NCBI RefSeq assembly: GCF_900096585.1
Contig: NZ_FMYH01000004.1
Location: 62,001 to 126,000, forward strand
Direction of reading: 5' to 3'
Length of the DNA: 64,000 nucleotides
Source: Sanguibacter gelidistatuariae
GTDB taxonomy: Bacteria > Actinomycetota > Actinomycetes > Actinomycetales > Cellulomonadaceae
This document shows, one piece after another, positions 52,241 through 60,434 of the stretch; the first letter of the stretch is position 1, and every line of letters starts with the position of its first letter. Under the pieces are notes generated by a model that saw only the letters and a list, made by a program, of their open reading frames with translations, was not told the DNA's origin and searched no databases. Both the position numbers and the translations under genes were made by a program.

Positions 52241-53056
52241 ATGACTTCTAGCACTACACGTGCCCGCCACCGTGCGGCACGGCGGCCGATCACGCCGCTG
52301 AGCTTGCTCGCAAGCGCCGCGTCCGAGAACGTGGTCGCTGTCGGCAAGCGCTCGGCGATCGTGGCGGCCTCCTCCGGCCTCCTCGTCTCGCTGATGGCGG
52401 CCGCACCGGCCTCCGCAGCTCCCGTCCACAGTGATGCTGCGGTCTCGACCGTCGACGTCGCGGCCCTCACCACCGAGGCCCGCGCCGCACTGAGCACCGC
52501 ACCGACCGTCACCGTCGCAGCCGATGCGTCGTGGACCGTCGAGCAGTCCGACATCTCTGTCACCCCGGCTCCCGAGCCGGTCAAGGTTCGTACGGTGGCT
52601 GCCGCCTCGCGGACCGCCGAGCGTACCGCCCTCACCACTGCGACGGCTACGGGCACCTCGACGGCGGCCAAGGCTGCAGCGCCGGCCGCTGCCGCACCGG
52701 CCACCGTGGCTCCGGCCTCCGCGGCAGGCAGCTCCATCATCGACATCGCGAGCCGCTACGTCGGCGTTCCGTATGTCTCCGGTGGATCGACTCCGAGCGG
52801 CTTCGACTGCTCGGGCCTCACGTCCTACGTCTTCGCCCAGGCTGGCATCTCCCTCCCGCGCACCTCGGGTGCGCAGGCCAGCGCTGGAACGGTCATCCCT
52901 CGTGACCAGGCTCAGCCCGGTGACCTGATCGCCTCTCCCGGCCACATCGCGATCTACGCCGGCGGCAACACCCAGATCGACGCACCGAAGCCGGGCAAGA
53001 CAGTCCAGTTCCGTGAGATCTGGCAGTCCAACCCGGTGTTCATCCGGATCGGCTGA
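52241..53056 (+). CDS. Secreted NlpC/P60 peptidoglycan endopeptidase under riboswitch control
   Basis: 271 residues. Signal peptide at about 30-62 (AIVAASSGLLVSLMAAAPAS, cleavage after SAA), then an Ala/Thr-rich linker. The C-terminal NlpC/P60 domain (about 160-271) has ASRYVGVPYVSGGSTPSGF, the catalytic Cys in DCSGLTSYVF, and the catalytic His in GHIAIYAGG. It should cut stem peptides outside the membrane, as RipA does. Distinct from the flagellar NlpC/P60 at 11784. Confidence 0.93.
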   Translation: MTSSTTRARHRAARRPITPLSLLASAASENVVAVGKRSAIVAASSGLLVSLMAAAPASAAPVHSDAAVSTVDVAALTTEARAALSTAPTVTVAADASWTVEQSDISVTPAPEPVKVRTVAAASRTAERTALTTATATGTSTAAKAAAPAAAAPATVAPASAAGSSIIDIASRYVGVPYVSGGSTPSGFDCSGLTSYVFAQAGISLPRTSGAQASAGTVIPRDQAQPGDLIASPGHIAIYAGGNTQIDAPKPGKTVQFREIWQSNPVFIRIG

Positions 53057-53073
53057 ACGCACCAGCATCTGTG

Positions 53074-53110
53074 AAGAGACCCGAGTCGCCCTGCGGCTCG
53101 GGTCTCTTTG
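53074..53110 (+). terminator. Terminator after the NlpC/P60 gene
   Basis: A 12-bp hairpin, arms 53074-53085 and 53097-53108, followed by a short T-run (TCTTTG). Confidence 0.8.
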
Positions 53111-53175
53111 CGTCATGACCGGGTAATGTCTCCTACAAGTACAGTCACTGGTTCGTCCTGCAGAGGGAGATCACG

Positions 53176-54093
53176 ATGTCGCACGCAGATGCCATCCTTG
53201 TCGGTGTCGACGGCTCGGCGTCGAGCCTGCATGCCCTGGACTGGGCGACCGCCCAGGCGGCCCGCAGCGGACAGCCCGTGACGGTCGTCTGCACGTACTC
53301 GTTGCCCTCGTTTGCCGCGGCTTCTCTCGACGGCGGATACGCGGCGTTGGACGACTCCGCGATCCAGGAGGGCGCCCGCGCTGTCCTCGACGACGCCAAG
53401 GAACGAGCCAGCCGGGCCGGTGTCGAGGTGACGACCCTGATCGCGACCGGTGACGCCGCCGGGGTCCTGGTCCAGATGTCGAAGGACTTCTCCCTCGCGG
53501 TGGTCGGCACCCGCGGCCGCGGCGGGTTCGCCGAGCGCCTGCTGGGCACGGTCTCCTCAGCGCTGCCCGCGCACGCCCACTGCCCGACGGTCGTCGTGCC
53601 CTTCCGGGGCGACGACGGCGGGGATGGGGCCGTGGAGATCCACCCGCTGCGACGGATCGTCGTCGGCGTCGACGGCTCCCCGTCCGCCTACGGTGCGCTG
53701 CACCTGGCGATCAAGCAGGCCCAGCTCTGGGACGCCGAGCTCGTCGCGGTGGCCGGGGTCCCGGTGGGCTCAGGTGCGGGCCTGCTCGCCTGGCTGCCGG
53801 CAGCCATCGACCACGAGCAGGTGCTCTCCGACGTGACCGACGGTCTCAACGCGATCGTCGACAAGGCCGAGGCTGCGAATGCCGGCGTGAAGATCCGCCG
53901 GATCGTGCTCGACGGGACCGGCGCGGAGCTGCTCACCGAGTTCTCGAACGCGAGCGACCTGCTCGTCGTCGGCTCGCGTGGCCGCGGCGGCTTCGCCGGC
54001 CTGCTGCTCGGGTCGACGAGCCAGGCCGTGCTGCACCACTCAAAGTGCCCCGTCCTCGTGGTCAACAAGCGGTGCGAAACCCCTACGGAGTGA
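53176..54093 (+). CDS. Universal stress protein with two Usp domains
   Basis: 305 residues in two Usp domains (about 1-145 and 155-300). Each has the ATP-binding loop: GTRGRGGFAERLLGTVSS in the first, GSRGRGGFAGLLLGSTSQ in the second, each followed by CPTVVV or CPVLVV. Tandem, ATP-binding Usp proteins are typical of actinobacteria and linked to dormancy or hypoxia. Single gene with AGAGGGAG upstream of the ATG. Confidence 0.92.
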   Translation: MSHADAILVGVDGSASSLHALDWATAQAARSGQPVTVVCTYSLPSFAAASLDGGYAALDDSAIQEGARAVLDDAKERASRAGVEVTTLIATGDAAGVLVQMSKDFSLAVVGTRGRGGFAERLLGTVSSALPAHAHCPTVVVPFRGDDGGDGAVEIHPLRRIVVGVDGSPSAYGALHLAIKQAQLWDAELVAVAGVPVGSGAGLLAWLPAAIDHEQVLSDVTDGLNAIVDKAEAANAGVKIRRIVLDGTGAELLTEFSNASDLLVVGSRGRGGFAGLLLGSTSQAVLHHSKCPVLVVNKRCETPTE

Positions 54094-54119
54094 TCTCCGC
54101 CTGATCCAGACCTGACCGG

Positions 54120-55346
54120 CTACCGGTCGGAGGTCGCGGCCCGCTCCTCCAGGACAGACCGGAGCCGGTCCAGCCCGAGGTCGAGGTCGCCTGCGTCGAT
54201 GGTCAGTGGGGGAGCGAGCCGGATGGTCGCCCCGTGGGTGTCCTTGGCCAGCACGCCGGCGTCGAGCAGTGCGCGGCACAGGTCACGTCCGGAGCCCTGA
54301 CCGGGCTGAAGGTCGATCCCGGCCCACAGCGCGGCGCCGCGCACCTCTGCGACCAGCTCGTCGGTGACGAGGTCGTCGAGCCGGGTCTGAAAGTGGTCGC
54401 CGAGCACCCGGGCACGCTCCTGCACCTCGCCGGTGGCCAGCAGGTCCACGACGGCCAGACCCACGGCGCAGGCCAGCGGGTTCCCGCCGAAGGTCGATCC
54501 GTGGGTGCCGGGGGTGAACACGTCCAGCACGTCCGCGCGCCCGACGACGGCGCTCACCGGCACGATCCCACCGCCGAGCGCCTTGCCCAGGGTGACCAGG
54601 TCGGGGCGGACGTTCCACAGGTCGCACGCCAGCGTGGTGCCGGTGCGCCCCAGGCCCGACTGGATCTCGTCGGCGATGAGCAGGATCCCCGCGTCGTCGC
54701 ACAGCGTGCGCAGGCTCGCCCAGAACCCCGGCGGCGGGACGACCACCCCGGCCTCGCCCTGGATGGGTTCCATGAGGACCGCGACCGTGGTCTCGTCGAT
54801 CGCGTCAGCGACCGCCTGGGCGTCTCCGAAGGGGACGATCCGGAAGCCAGGCGTGTACGGGCCGTAACCGTCGCGGGCCTCGGCGTCGGTCGAGAACGAC
54901 ACGATCGTCGTCGTACGGCCGTGGAAGTTGCCGGCGGCGACGATGATCGTCGGCTCGGCGATCCCATGGCGGTGACCCCACTTGCGGGCCGCCTTGATCG
55001 CGGTCTCGACGGCCTCGGCGCCCGTGTTCATCGGCACCATCATCGGGGTGGTGCCGTCGAGCTTGAGGGAGTCGGCGACCAGGGAGCACAGGGCGTCGGC
55101 GAAGGGCTCCAGCAGGTCGTGGCCGAACGCCCGGGAGGTGAGCGTGACCCGATCGAGCTGGGCGGTGGCGGCCTCGACGAGCGCCGGGTGGCGGTGGCCG
55201 AAGTTCAGCGCGGAGTATCCGGCGAGGAAGTCGAGGTGCTCCCGACCGGTGGAGTCGGTGACCCACGAGCCGAGGGCGGTCGTGATGGTCACCGGGAGGG
55301 GGTCGTAGTTGTGCGCGAGCCTGGCGGCGGTGTGCGGGACTGCCAT
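54120..55346 (-). CDS. rocD: Ornithine aminotransferase
   Basis: 408 residues, start at 55346 with a strong AGGAGG. It converts ornithine and 2-oxoglutarate to glutamate semialdehyde with PLP. Class III aminotransferase motifs: HLDFLAGYSALNFGHRHPAL, LIADEIQSGLGRTGT, the PLP lysine in TLGKALGGGIVPVSAVVG, and GTHGSTFGGNPLACAVGLAV. It follows ddaH in the same direction, making an arginine/ornithine catabolic pair. Confidence 0.92.
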   Translation of the reverse strand: MAVPHTAARLAHNYDPLPVTITTALGSWVTDSTGREHLDFLAGYSALNFGHRHPALVEAATAQLDRVTLTSRAFGHDLLEPFADALCSLVADSLKLDGTTPMMVPMNTGAEAVETAIKAARKWGHRHGIAEPTIIVAAGNFHGRTTTIVSFSTDAEARDGYGPYTPGFRIVPFGDAQAVADAIDETTVAVLMEPIQGEAGVVVPPPGFWASLRTLCDDAGILLIADEIQSGLGRTGTTLACDLWNVRPDLVTLGKALGGGIVPVSAVVGRADVLDVFTPGTHGSTFGGNPLACAVGLAVVDLLATGEVQERARVLGDHFQTRLDDLVTDELVAEVRGAALWAGIDLQPGQGSGRDLCRALLDAGVLAKDTHGATIRLAPPLTIDAGDLDLGLDRLRSVLEERAATSDR

Positions 55347-55356
55347 GTCTCCTCCT

Positions 55357-55388
55357 GGTGGGCTGTGGGCTGTGGGCTGTGGGCTGTG
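55357..55388 (+). repeat. GTGGGCT heptamer repeats between rocD and ddaH
   Basis: Four to five head-to-tail GTGGGCT units in the 76-nt gap between the two genes. Confidence 0.8.
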
Positions 55389-55422
55389 GACGGTGGGTGC
55401 TGATGGGCGGCCGGCTGGCGGG

Positions 55423-56271
55423 TCAGCGTGCGGGGCGGATCTCGAGGGTGCAGCATTTCGCTCCGCCGCCGCCGAGCAGCAGCTCCGACGTGTCCACGGC
55501 GATCGGTGTGTACCCGCGTTCGGTGAGCTGGCCAGCCAGACGTGTGGCCCGCGGGCTGAGCACGACGTGCGTGCCGTCAGATACGCCATTGAGCCCGAGG
55601 ACGGTCGCGTCGGCCTCGGTGGCCAGGACCGCGTCGGGGAAGAGCGCGGCCAGCAGGTCGACGCTCGCGGGGGAGAAGGCACCGGGATAGTAGGCGATCT
55701 GGCCCGGCCCAGGACGGCCGCGGCCGCGATCGCCCGGGTCGCCGTCGCTGCCCTCCAGGACGATCACGGCGGTGTCCAGGTGGTAGAACCGCGGATCGAC
55801 GAGCTCGAGGGTGACAACCTCCCGGCCCCACAGCGCGGCCGCTTCGCGATGCGCGGCGACCTCGGTTCGGAACCCGGTCCCGGCGAGGATCCGTTCGCCC
55901 ACGGTCAGGAGGTCCCCCTCGCCCTCGTTGCGATGGACGGCGTCGTGCACTGCGAAGCCGCGCCGGGCGAACCAGTCCAGATACACCGCCGCTTCGCTGG
56001 CGCGTTGGGCGACGGTGAAGCGGGCGCCGTAGACCACACCGTCGACGACGGTCGCGCCGTTCGCCGCGTAGACCATGTCCGGCAGGCCGGGCACGGGGTC
56101 GATGAGCTCGACCGTGTGCCCCAGGTCCAGGTACACGTCGCGCAGCCACTCCCACTGCTTGACGGCGAGCGCGGTGTCGGTGGGGACGCGGCTGTTCATC
56201 CACGGATTGATCTCGTAGCTCACTGTGAAGTGGTCCGGGCGGCACATGAGGTACCGGTGGGCCTGCGTCAT
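55423..56271 (-). CDS. ddaH: Dimethylarginine dimethylaminohydrolase family protein
   Basis: 282 residues of the amidinotransferase/pentein fold. Substrate-binding start YLMCRPDHFTVSYEINPWMN, the catalytic His in VDPRFYHLDTAVI, and the catalytic Cys in LLGGGGAKCCTLEI near the C-terminus. Related enzymes make citrulline from methylarginine, or ornithine from arginine; the rocD neighbour suggests ornithine or citrulline production. A divergent Lrp-type regulator, common beside this pair, is not seen. Confidence 0.88.
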   Translation of the reverse strand: MTQAHRYLMCRPDHFTVSYEINPWMNSRVPTDTALAVKQWEWLRDVYLDLGHTVELIDPVPGLPDMVYAANGATVVDGVVYGARFTVAQRASEAAVYLDWFARRGFAVHDAVHRNEGEGDLLTVGERILAGTGFRTEVAAHREAAALWGREVVTLELVDPRFYHLDTAVIVLEGSDGDPGDRGRGRPGPGQIAYYPGAFSPASVDLLAALFPDAVLATEADATVLGLNGVSDGTHVVLSPRATRLAGQLTERGYTPIAVDTSELLLGGGGAKCCTLEIRPAR

Positions 56272-56407
56272 CGAGTTGCCCCCTCACCGGCTGGCGCCGA
56301 AGCGGATCTGCTTGGCCTCGAGACTACGCCGCGGCGGCGTCTTGAGCAGGCATTTTGCGTATGCACTTCGGGGACCGGCGCGGATCAGGGGGATGGCCTG
56401 GGCTCGG

Positions 56408-56953
56408 TCAGATGGCCGCGACCTCGCGAGCGAACCGGGCCAGCGCGAGCCGCATCATCGCGCCCAGCACCGGGCCGACGACGGCGCGGGTCACCCGCGC
56501 GGGCACCGGCCCGGCCAGGTAGGCGTCCTCCCACCAGGTGACGCGCGAGCGTCCGGGGCCGGACGGCTCCACGATGATGCCCGCAGCCCCGAGCAGGACC
56601 GGCCCGGCCTTGCGCAGCGTCATGCTCGACGTCGTGCACGCCGCCCCTGGCCCGGCTGTGCGGAGCTCTGTGACGATCATCCGGTCGGGGAGACCGCGTC
56701 CTGGGCCGGAGATCATGGTGAACCGGGTGCCCACGGGGAAGGGACCAGCCGGGAGCGGGCCAGCGGCGGTCATCGGATACCGGCCGTGGGTGAGCGGGAT
56801 CCACCGGACGTGGTTGCGCACGTCCGCGAGGAGGGCGAACGTGGAGGCCGCGTCGAGGTCGACGACGCGGGTCACCTGGACGCGGCGAGGTGCGGGGTCG
56901 CGCGCCGCCAGCCGCGCCACGAGGGTCGCCGCCGGCTGGGTGGAGTCGGTCAT
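56408..56953 (-). CDS. SRPBCC (polyketide cyclase/START-like) family protein
   Basis: 181 residues from 56953. Features: VQVTRVVDLDAASTFALLAD, HVRWIPLTHGRY, PVGTRFTMISGPG and SRVTWWEDAYLAGP. This resembles small SRPBCC lipid- or ligand-binding proteins. No catalytic role can be assigned. Overlaps the upstream gene by 4 nt. Confidence 0.7.
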   Translation of the reverse strand: MTDSTQPAATLVARLAARDPAPRRVQVTRVVDLDAASTFALLADVRNHVRWIPLTHGRYPMTAAGPLPAGPFPVGTRFTMISGPGRGLPDRMIVTELRTAGPGAACTTSSMTLRKAGPVLLGAAGIIVEPSGPGRSRVTWWEDAYLAGPVPARVTRAVVGPVLGAMMRLALARFAREVAAI

Positions 56954-57771
56954 CGTGTGCCGGGTAGCGCGGGGTCGCTGGGTGCAGCGTCGCCTCGGCG
57001 GTGCTTCTCGCTCACGGGCGTCAGGAAACGCGGGGGCGGGGGGCCGAACGCCTTGCCGGTCTGGTGGACCACGGTTCTCGACAGCACCCGACCGCCGATG
57101 ATCCCCACGGCCGCGCCGATCCCGAAGGGGATGACCCGGCCCAGGGCCAGCGAGGTCTGTTTGACCATCATCCGCTTGACGAAGCGGCCGGTGAGCACCT
57201 TGTTGACCTGGCGGATCGTGTTCGTGGGCATGGAGGTCAGCAGCACCGTCCCCCAGGCGGCCATGGGCTTGCCGGAGACCTCCGCGATCGCCTTGGCCCC
57301 CGAGTCCCCGAGCACGGCGGCGAGCAGCAGCGCCCGGCGGCGCTCCGTGTCGTGCACCTCGATGCCGTGGACCTCGGCGACGGCCAGGGCGTAGGCGCAG
57401 GACGCGGTGAAGAAGGTCGCGACGTCGGCCGTGCTCAGGACGAGGCTCACGCTGGTGCCGATGCCGGGCACGACGGCGGCAGTTCCGACGGCCCCGCCCG
57501 CTCCCTGCAGCAGGAACGAGTACTCCCGCGTGAGCAGGCCGATGATGCGCTGCGGGTCGGCCTCGGGGTTGCGGCGGCGGAGGCTGTCCACGTGGGCGCG
57601 GATGGTCGAGGCGGGAATCGTCACCGCCTGGTCGATCGCCGCGTCCAGGAGCGGGGTGCGCCGAGTCAGCGCGGCGACCACTCCAGGACGTGACGGCTCG
57701 ACGCTGTGCGGCGCGGGGGGCGTCACGGCGTAGGACGCCTTTGGCGCGGCGTCCTGCCTGCCCCGTTTCAT
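56950..57771 (-). CDS. Uncharacterised protein with hydrophobic segments, EcsC-like
   Basis: 273 residues. Hydrophobic Gly-rich stretches occur at about 95-125 (QGAGGAVGTAAVVPGIGTSV) and 215-235 (IPFGIGAAVGIIGG), with VHGIEVHDTERRRALLLAAV between them. This pattern resembles EcsC-type proteins, but I would not insist on the family. Function unknown. It overlaps genes on both sides, so the three minus-strand genes 58268-56408 form an operon. Confidence 0.55.
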   Translation of the reverse strand: MKRGRQDAAPKASYAVTPPAPHSVEPSRPGVVAALTRRTPLLDAAIDQAVTIPASTIRAHVDSLRRRNPEADPQRIIGLLTREYSFLLQGAGGAVGTAAVVPGIGTSVSLVLSTADVATFFTASCAYALAVAEVHGIEVHDTERRRALLLAAVLGDSGAKAIAEVSGKPMAAWGTVLLTSMPTNTIRQVNKVLTGRFVKRMMVKQTSLALGRVIPFGIGAAVGIIGGRVLSRTVVHQTGKAFGPPPPRFLTPVSEKHRRGDAAPSDPALPGTR

Positions 57772-58268
57772 GCGCCCGCACCGTCCGGCGCGCCGACGGA
57801 TTCGATGCTCAGCTCGATCGTCGCTCCGGCCTTGAGCGTGCGACCCACGGTGCAGGACTGGTCGATCGCCCGGGTGACGACGGTGATGAGGCGCTCGCGG
57901 GCGGCCTCGTCGAGGGCGCTCAGGTCGACCTCGAGGCGTTCGACGAGCTCGGGGTAGCGGTCTTCGTCGCGCTTGTTGACGCCGGAGACGTGGATCGTGG
58001 CCGGGTAGTCGTCGCCGAGCCGCCGGGCGAAGGCCGCGTCGGAGGCCAGGCCGGTGCAGCTGGCGAGGGCGATCTTCAGGAGCTCACCGGGGGTGAACGT
58101 CTCCTCCGCCCCGGCGCCGCCGATCTGCACGACGCCGCCGCGCTCGGAGTAGCCGACATAGCGGCGGGTGCCGGTCCGCTCGATCCACAGCGCGGGCTGC
58201 TCGGGCGCCTGCTCTGGGGCGGGGGTGGAGGCATCGGTCTGCGGGGCGGTAGCGAGGGCGTCAGTCAT
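57768..58268 (-). CDS. OsmC/Ohr family protein
   Basis: 166 residues from 58268. The family core is seen in FTPGELLKIALASCTGLASD, where the Cys is the first redox residue, and RLITVVTRAIDQSCTVGRTL, where the second Cys lies. Such proteins reduce organic hydroperoxides or serve in osmotic stress. The first 35 residues are a Thr/Pro/Ala-rich extension. Confidence 0.88.
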   Translation of the reverse strand: MTDALATAPQTDASTPAPEQAPEQPALWIERTGTRRYVGYSERGGVVQIGGAGAEETFTPGELLKIALASCTGLASDAAFARRLGDDYPATIHVSGVNKRDEDRYPELVERLEVDLSALDEAARERLITVVTRAIDQSCTVGRTLKAGATIELSIESVGAPDGAGA

Positions 58269-58334
58269 ACGGTCGATTCTCGCACCTGCCGTCAGGGAGG
58301 GGCCAGGCGTGTCCGCCCTCGATGCGTCCCGGCA

Positions 58335-58348
58335 GTGAAATCTTTCAC
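58335..58348. promoter_or_regulatory. Palindrome upstream of the surface adhesin
   Basis: GTGAAATCTTTCAC is a perfect 6+2+6 palindrome, 153 nt before the adhesin start and 67 nt upstream of the osmC-like gene. It could be an operator for either divergent gene. Confidence 0.35.
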
Positions 58349-58500
58349 CCGCTCCAGTTTCGCGCGCCGCGTTATGAGCGCACGTTTCGGGTGTCTTCAC
58401 AGGCAGGTAGAACGAACAGGTTCACGGGGACCACCCTCCAGCATCTGCAGCTCAGGCTGCGGATCGGGCCCGCTAGACCATCACAGAATGCGAGAGAGTC

Positions 58501-60144
58501 ATGACTGCACGACACATTGCGCGACGCGCTGATCGGCGACAGCGTCCGGTGCTGCGGCGCCTGGCGGCCTCCGTCGCCGCACTCGCGCTGGTCGCGGCCC
58601 CCGCGGTTGTCGGGCTGAGCGTGGCAAACGCTGCGCCGGTCGTGGCCGCTGCGGTTCCGTCGGCGCTGTTCACTGAGTTCACGGCGCCCTTGTGCCCCGG
58701 AGAGACCTATTTCGATCCGACCAGCTCTGGTACGTACATGGCAGATGGCGATCTGACTGCGGTCACGGGGGAGCGTTTGGTGGCGTACAACTCGGGGGCG
58801 GTCGTGCCACTCTACGATTCCTACGGTGGGGACGAGGGAGTGACCGGAGACCTCCACCAGAGCACTGCCTACCCGCCGCTGTGCGGCACGCGCTATGTCG
58901 AGACCTCTAATGGGAATCTTCAGAAGGCGGTCTCGGAGTGGATGTACTGCACCGACATCACGTCGCTGGTCTGTGGCGGCGCGGCGCTTGACGGAACGCT
59001 CCTAAACGAGGACGGCGAGCCCCTCAACTCGATGACAAACCTGCCGGGAGGGAACCCGAAACTGTCCGAACGTCCCGACGACGAGCGACTGATCGCCTAC
59101 CTCATTGAGCATGGGCACGAGTACACGGGAATCGGATACTACAACTTCACGAACGAGCCCGGCGATGTGCCGGTGACCTTCGCAACCTCGGACAAGACGA
59201 CTTCAGATCGCGTCGCGCTCCAGGCGCTCGTGTGGTGTGTGAGCGACGCGGGGGTGTTCACCAACACTGACCTCATCGCTACCTGCGAGACGAATCTCCC
59301 AGCAGATGAGCGGGCCCGACTCCTCGCCCTCATCCCTGCGGAACCGACCGTGACTCTCGCGTTCGACGTCTCCGGCCAGACCTACAAGGTTGGGGAGACG
59401 GCGAAGGTCAGCCTGACGACCAACGTCTACGAGCGCCCGATCACGATCACGTCCGCCTCCACGGACACGTTCGTCGTCTGCCCCGCCAGCGCAGACAAGG
59501 CCACCATCACGGGTTCGAAGCTCACAGTCACCGCGCCCGCGCCTGGAGAGCCCGCGGACACCCGAGTGGAACTGTGCGCCACGGTGACCGCGCCTGGGGA
59601 CGCTGACGTGTCGGTCAGCACCGTACCTGCCTCGGTCACGCACATCGGCTGGAACCAGTCGATCAACCCAGACCTCGATCCGTGCCAGGTCTACGCGACC
59701 TTCAACGAGGACAGCCAGCAGGCCATCAACTCCGACGCCAGTGCAACCTTCGTCTCCGTCACCGAGCCGACGGATCCCGCGACTGACGAGCCGACGGATC
59801 CCGCGACTGACGAGCCGACGGATCCCGCGACTGACGAGCCGACGGATCCCGCGACCGACGAGCCGACGGACACTGCGACTGACCCGGTCAACACGGTGGT
59901 GGTCGAGAACACGGTCATCACCACGACGTCCTCCACGGTCGTCGGAGTGGCCGCCGCCCACGAGGCCGCAACGACCGTCAAGTCGGGTGACGCTCTCGCC
60001 GCTACCGGCTCTGACGGAGCACCGCTGCTGTACACCGCAGCCGGGGTGCTCCTGCTCGGCGCGGGGATCGTCGTCTGGACGAGCATGAGCCGACGACGCA
60101 ACGAGGTGCTGGCCCGGGAGTCGAGCATCGAGCAGACCAGCTGA
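58501..60144 (+). CDS. Cell-wall-anchored thioester-domain surface protein
   Basis: 547 residues. Signal peptide at about 15-42 (LAASVAALALVAAPAVVGLS, cleavage near ANAAP). Residues about 60-275 look like a thioester domain: Cys150 in WMYCTD and Gln241 in ALQALVW match the YC-D and Q-xIW-type motifs that form an internal Cys-Gln thioester in Gram-positive adhesins. A beta-rich region (about 280-390) precedes four and a half EPTDPATD repeats, the stalk. At 499-503 LAATG begins a sorting signal followed by a membrane helix and RRRNEV, the class E sortase type. It is likely exposed and able to bond covalently to surface amines. No sortase gene is in the window. Confidence 0.82.
   Translation: MTARHIARRADRRQRPVLRRLAASVAALALVAAPAVVGLSVANAAPVVAAAVPSALFTEFTAPLCPGETYFDPTSSGTYMADGDLTAVTGERLVAYNSGAVVPLYDSYGGDEGVTGDLHQSTAYPPLCGTRYVETSNGNLQKAVSEWMYCTDITSLVCGGAALDGTLLNEDGEPLNSMTNLPGGNPKLSERPDDERLIAYLIEHGHEYTGIGYYNFTNEPGDVPVTFATSDKTTSDRVALQALVWCVSDAGVFTNTDLIATCETNLPADERARLLALIPAEPTVTLAFDVSGQTYKVGETAKVSLTTNVYERPITITSASTDTFVVCPASADKATITGSKLTVTAPAPGEPADTRVELCATVTAPGDADVSVSTVPASVTHIGWNQSINPDLDPCQVYATFNEDSQQAINSDASATFVSVTEPTDPATDEPTDPATDEPTDPATDEPTDPATDEPTDTATDPVNTVVVENTVITTTSSTVVGVAAAHEAATTVKSGDALAATGSDGAPLLYTAAGVLLLGAGIVVWTSMSRRRNEVLARESSIEQTS
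59764..59883 (+). repeat. Five 24-bp tandem repeats in the adhesin stalk
   Basis: Units begin at 59764, 59788, 59812, 59836 and 59860. The first four are nearly identical in DNA and encode EPTDPATD; the fifth has diverged to EPTDTATD. Such near-identical units are prone to copy-number change. Confidence 0.92.
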
Positions 60145-60176
60145 GGACAACCGTCACCCGCTGACGACGCATGACA
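60110..60176 (+). terminator. Terminator after the adhesin gene (spans 60176-60208)
   Basis: A perfect 15-bp hairpin: arms 60176-60190 and 60194-60208 with loop GCC, followed by CCTACTCG. It is the strongest terminator in this part of the window. The region from 60212 to 60434 has no convincing gene; GGTACATATACC near 60343-60355 is a short dyad that could be an operator. Confidence 0.85.
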
Positions 60177-60434
60177 AGAGGGACCCCGCAGCCTGCGGGG
60201 TCCCTCTTCCTACTCGTTGGCGGCGCAGTGTCGCGTGTCTGAAGATCCTGGAGGCGTGGCTGTCGTGGGCCTCGGCGCGGTAGCGGTGTCGCTCGCGCGC
60301 GGCGCCGGGATGCGATCCGCGACGGTAGTGCCTAACCTCATCGTGGTACATATACCAATCAAACGGCGGGAGAGCGGATGGATCGGCGGCAGTGCCACCG
60401 CGACCCCAGTTTCCACCGATGAGGAGTATTCCCT

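Noticed and set aside
54234-55403. A 389-residue plus-strand frame opposite rocD
   Set aside because: Antisense to a clear ornithine aminotransferase with all its motifs; no domain in the plus frame.
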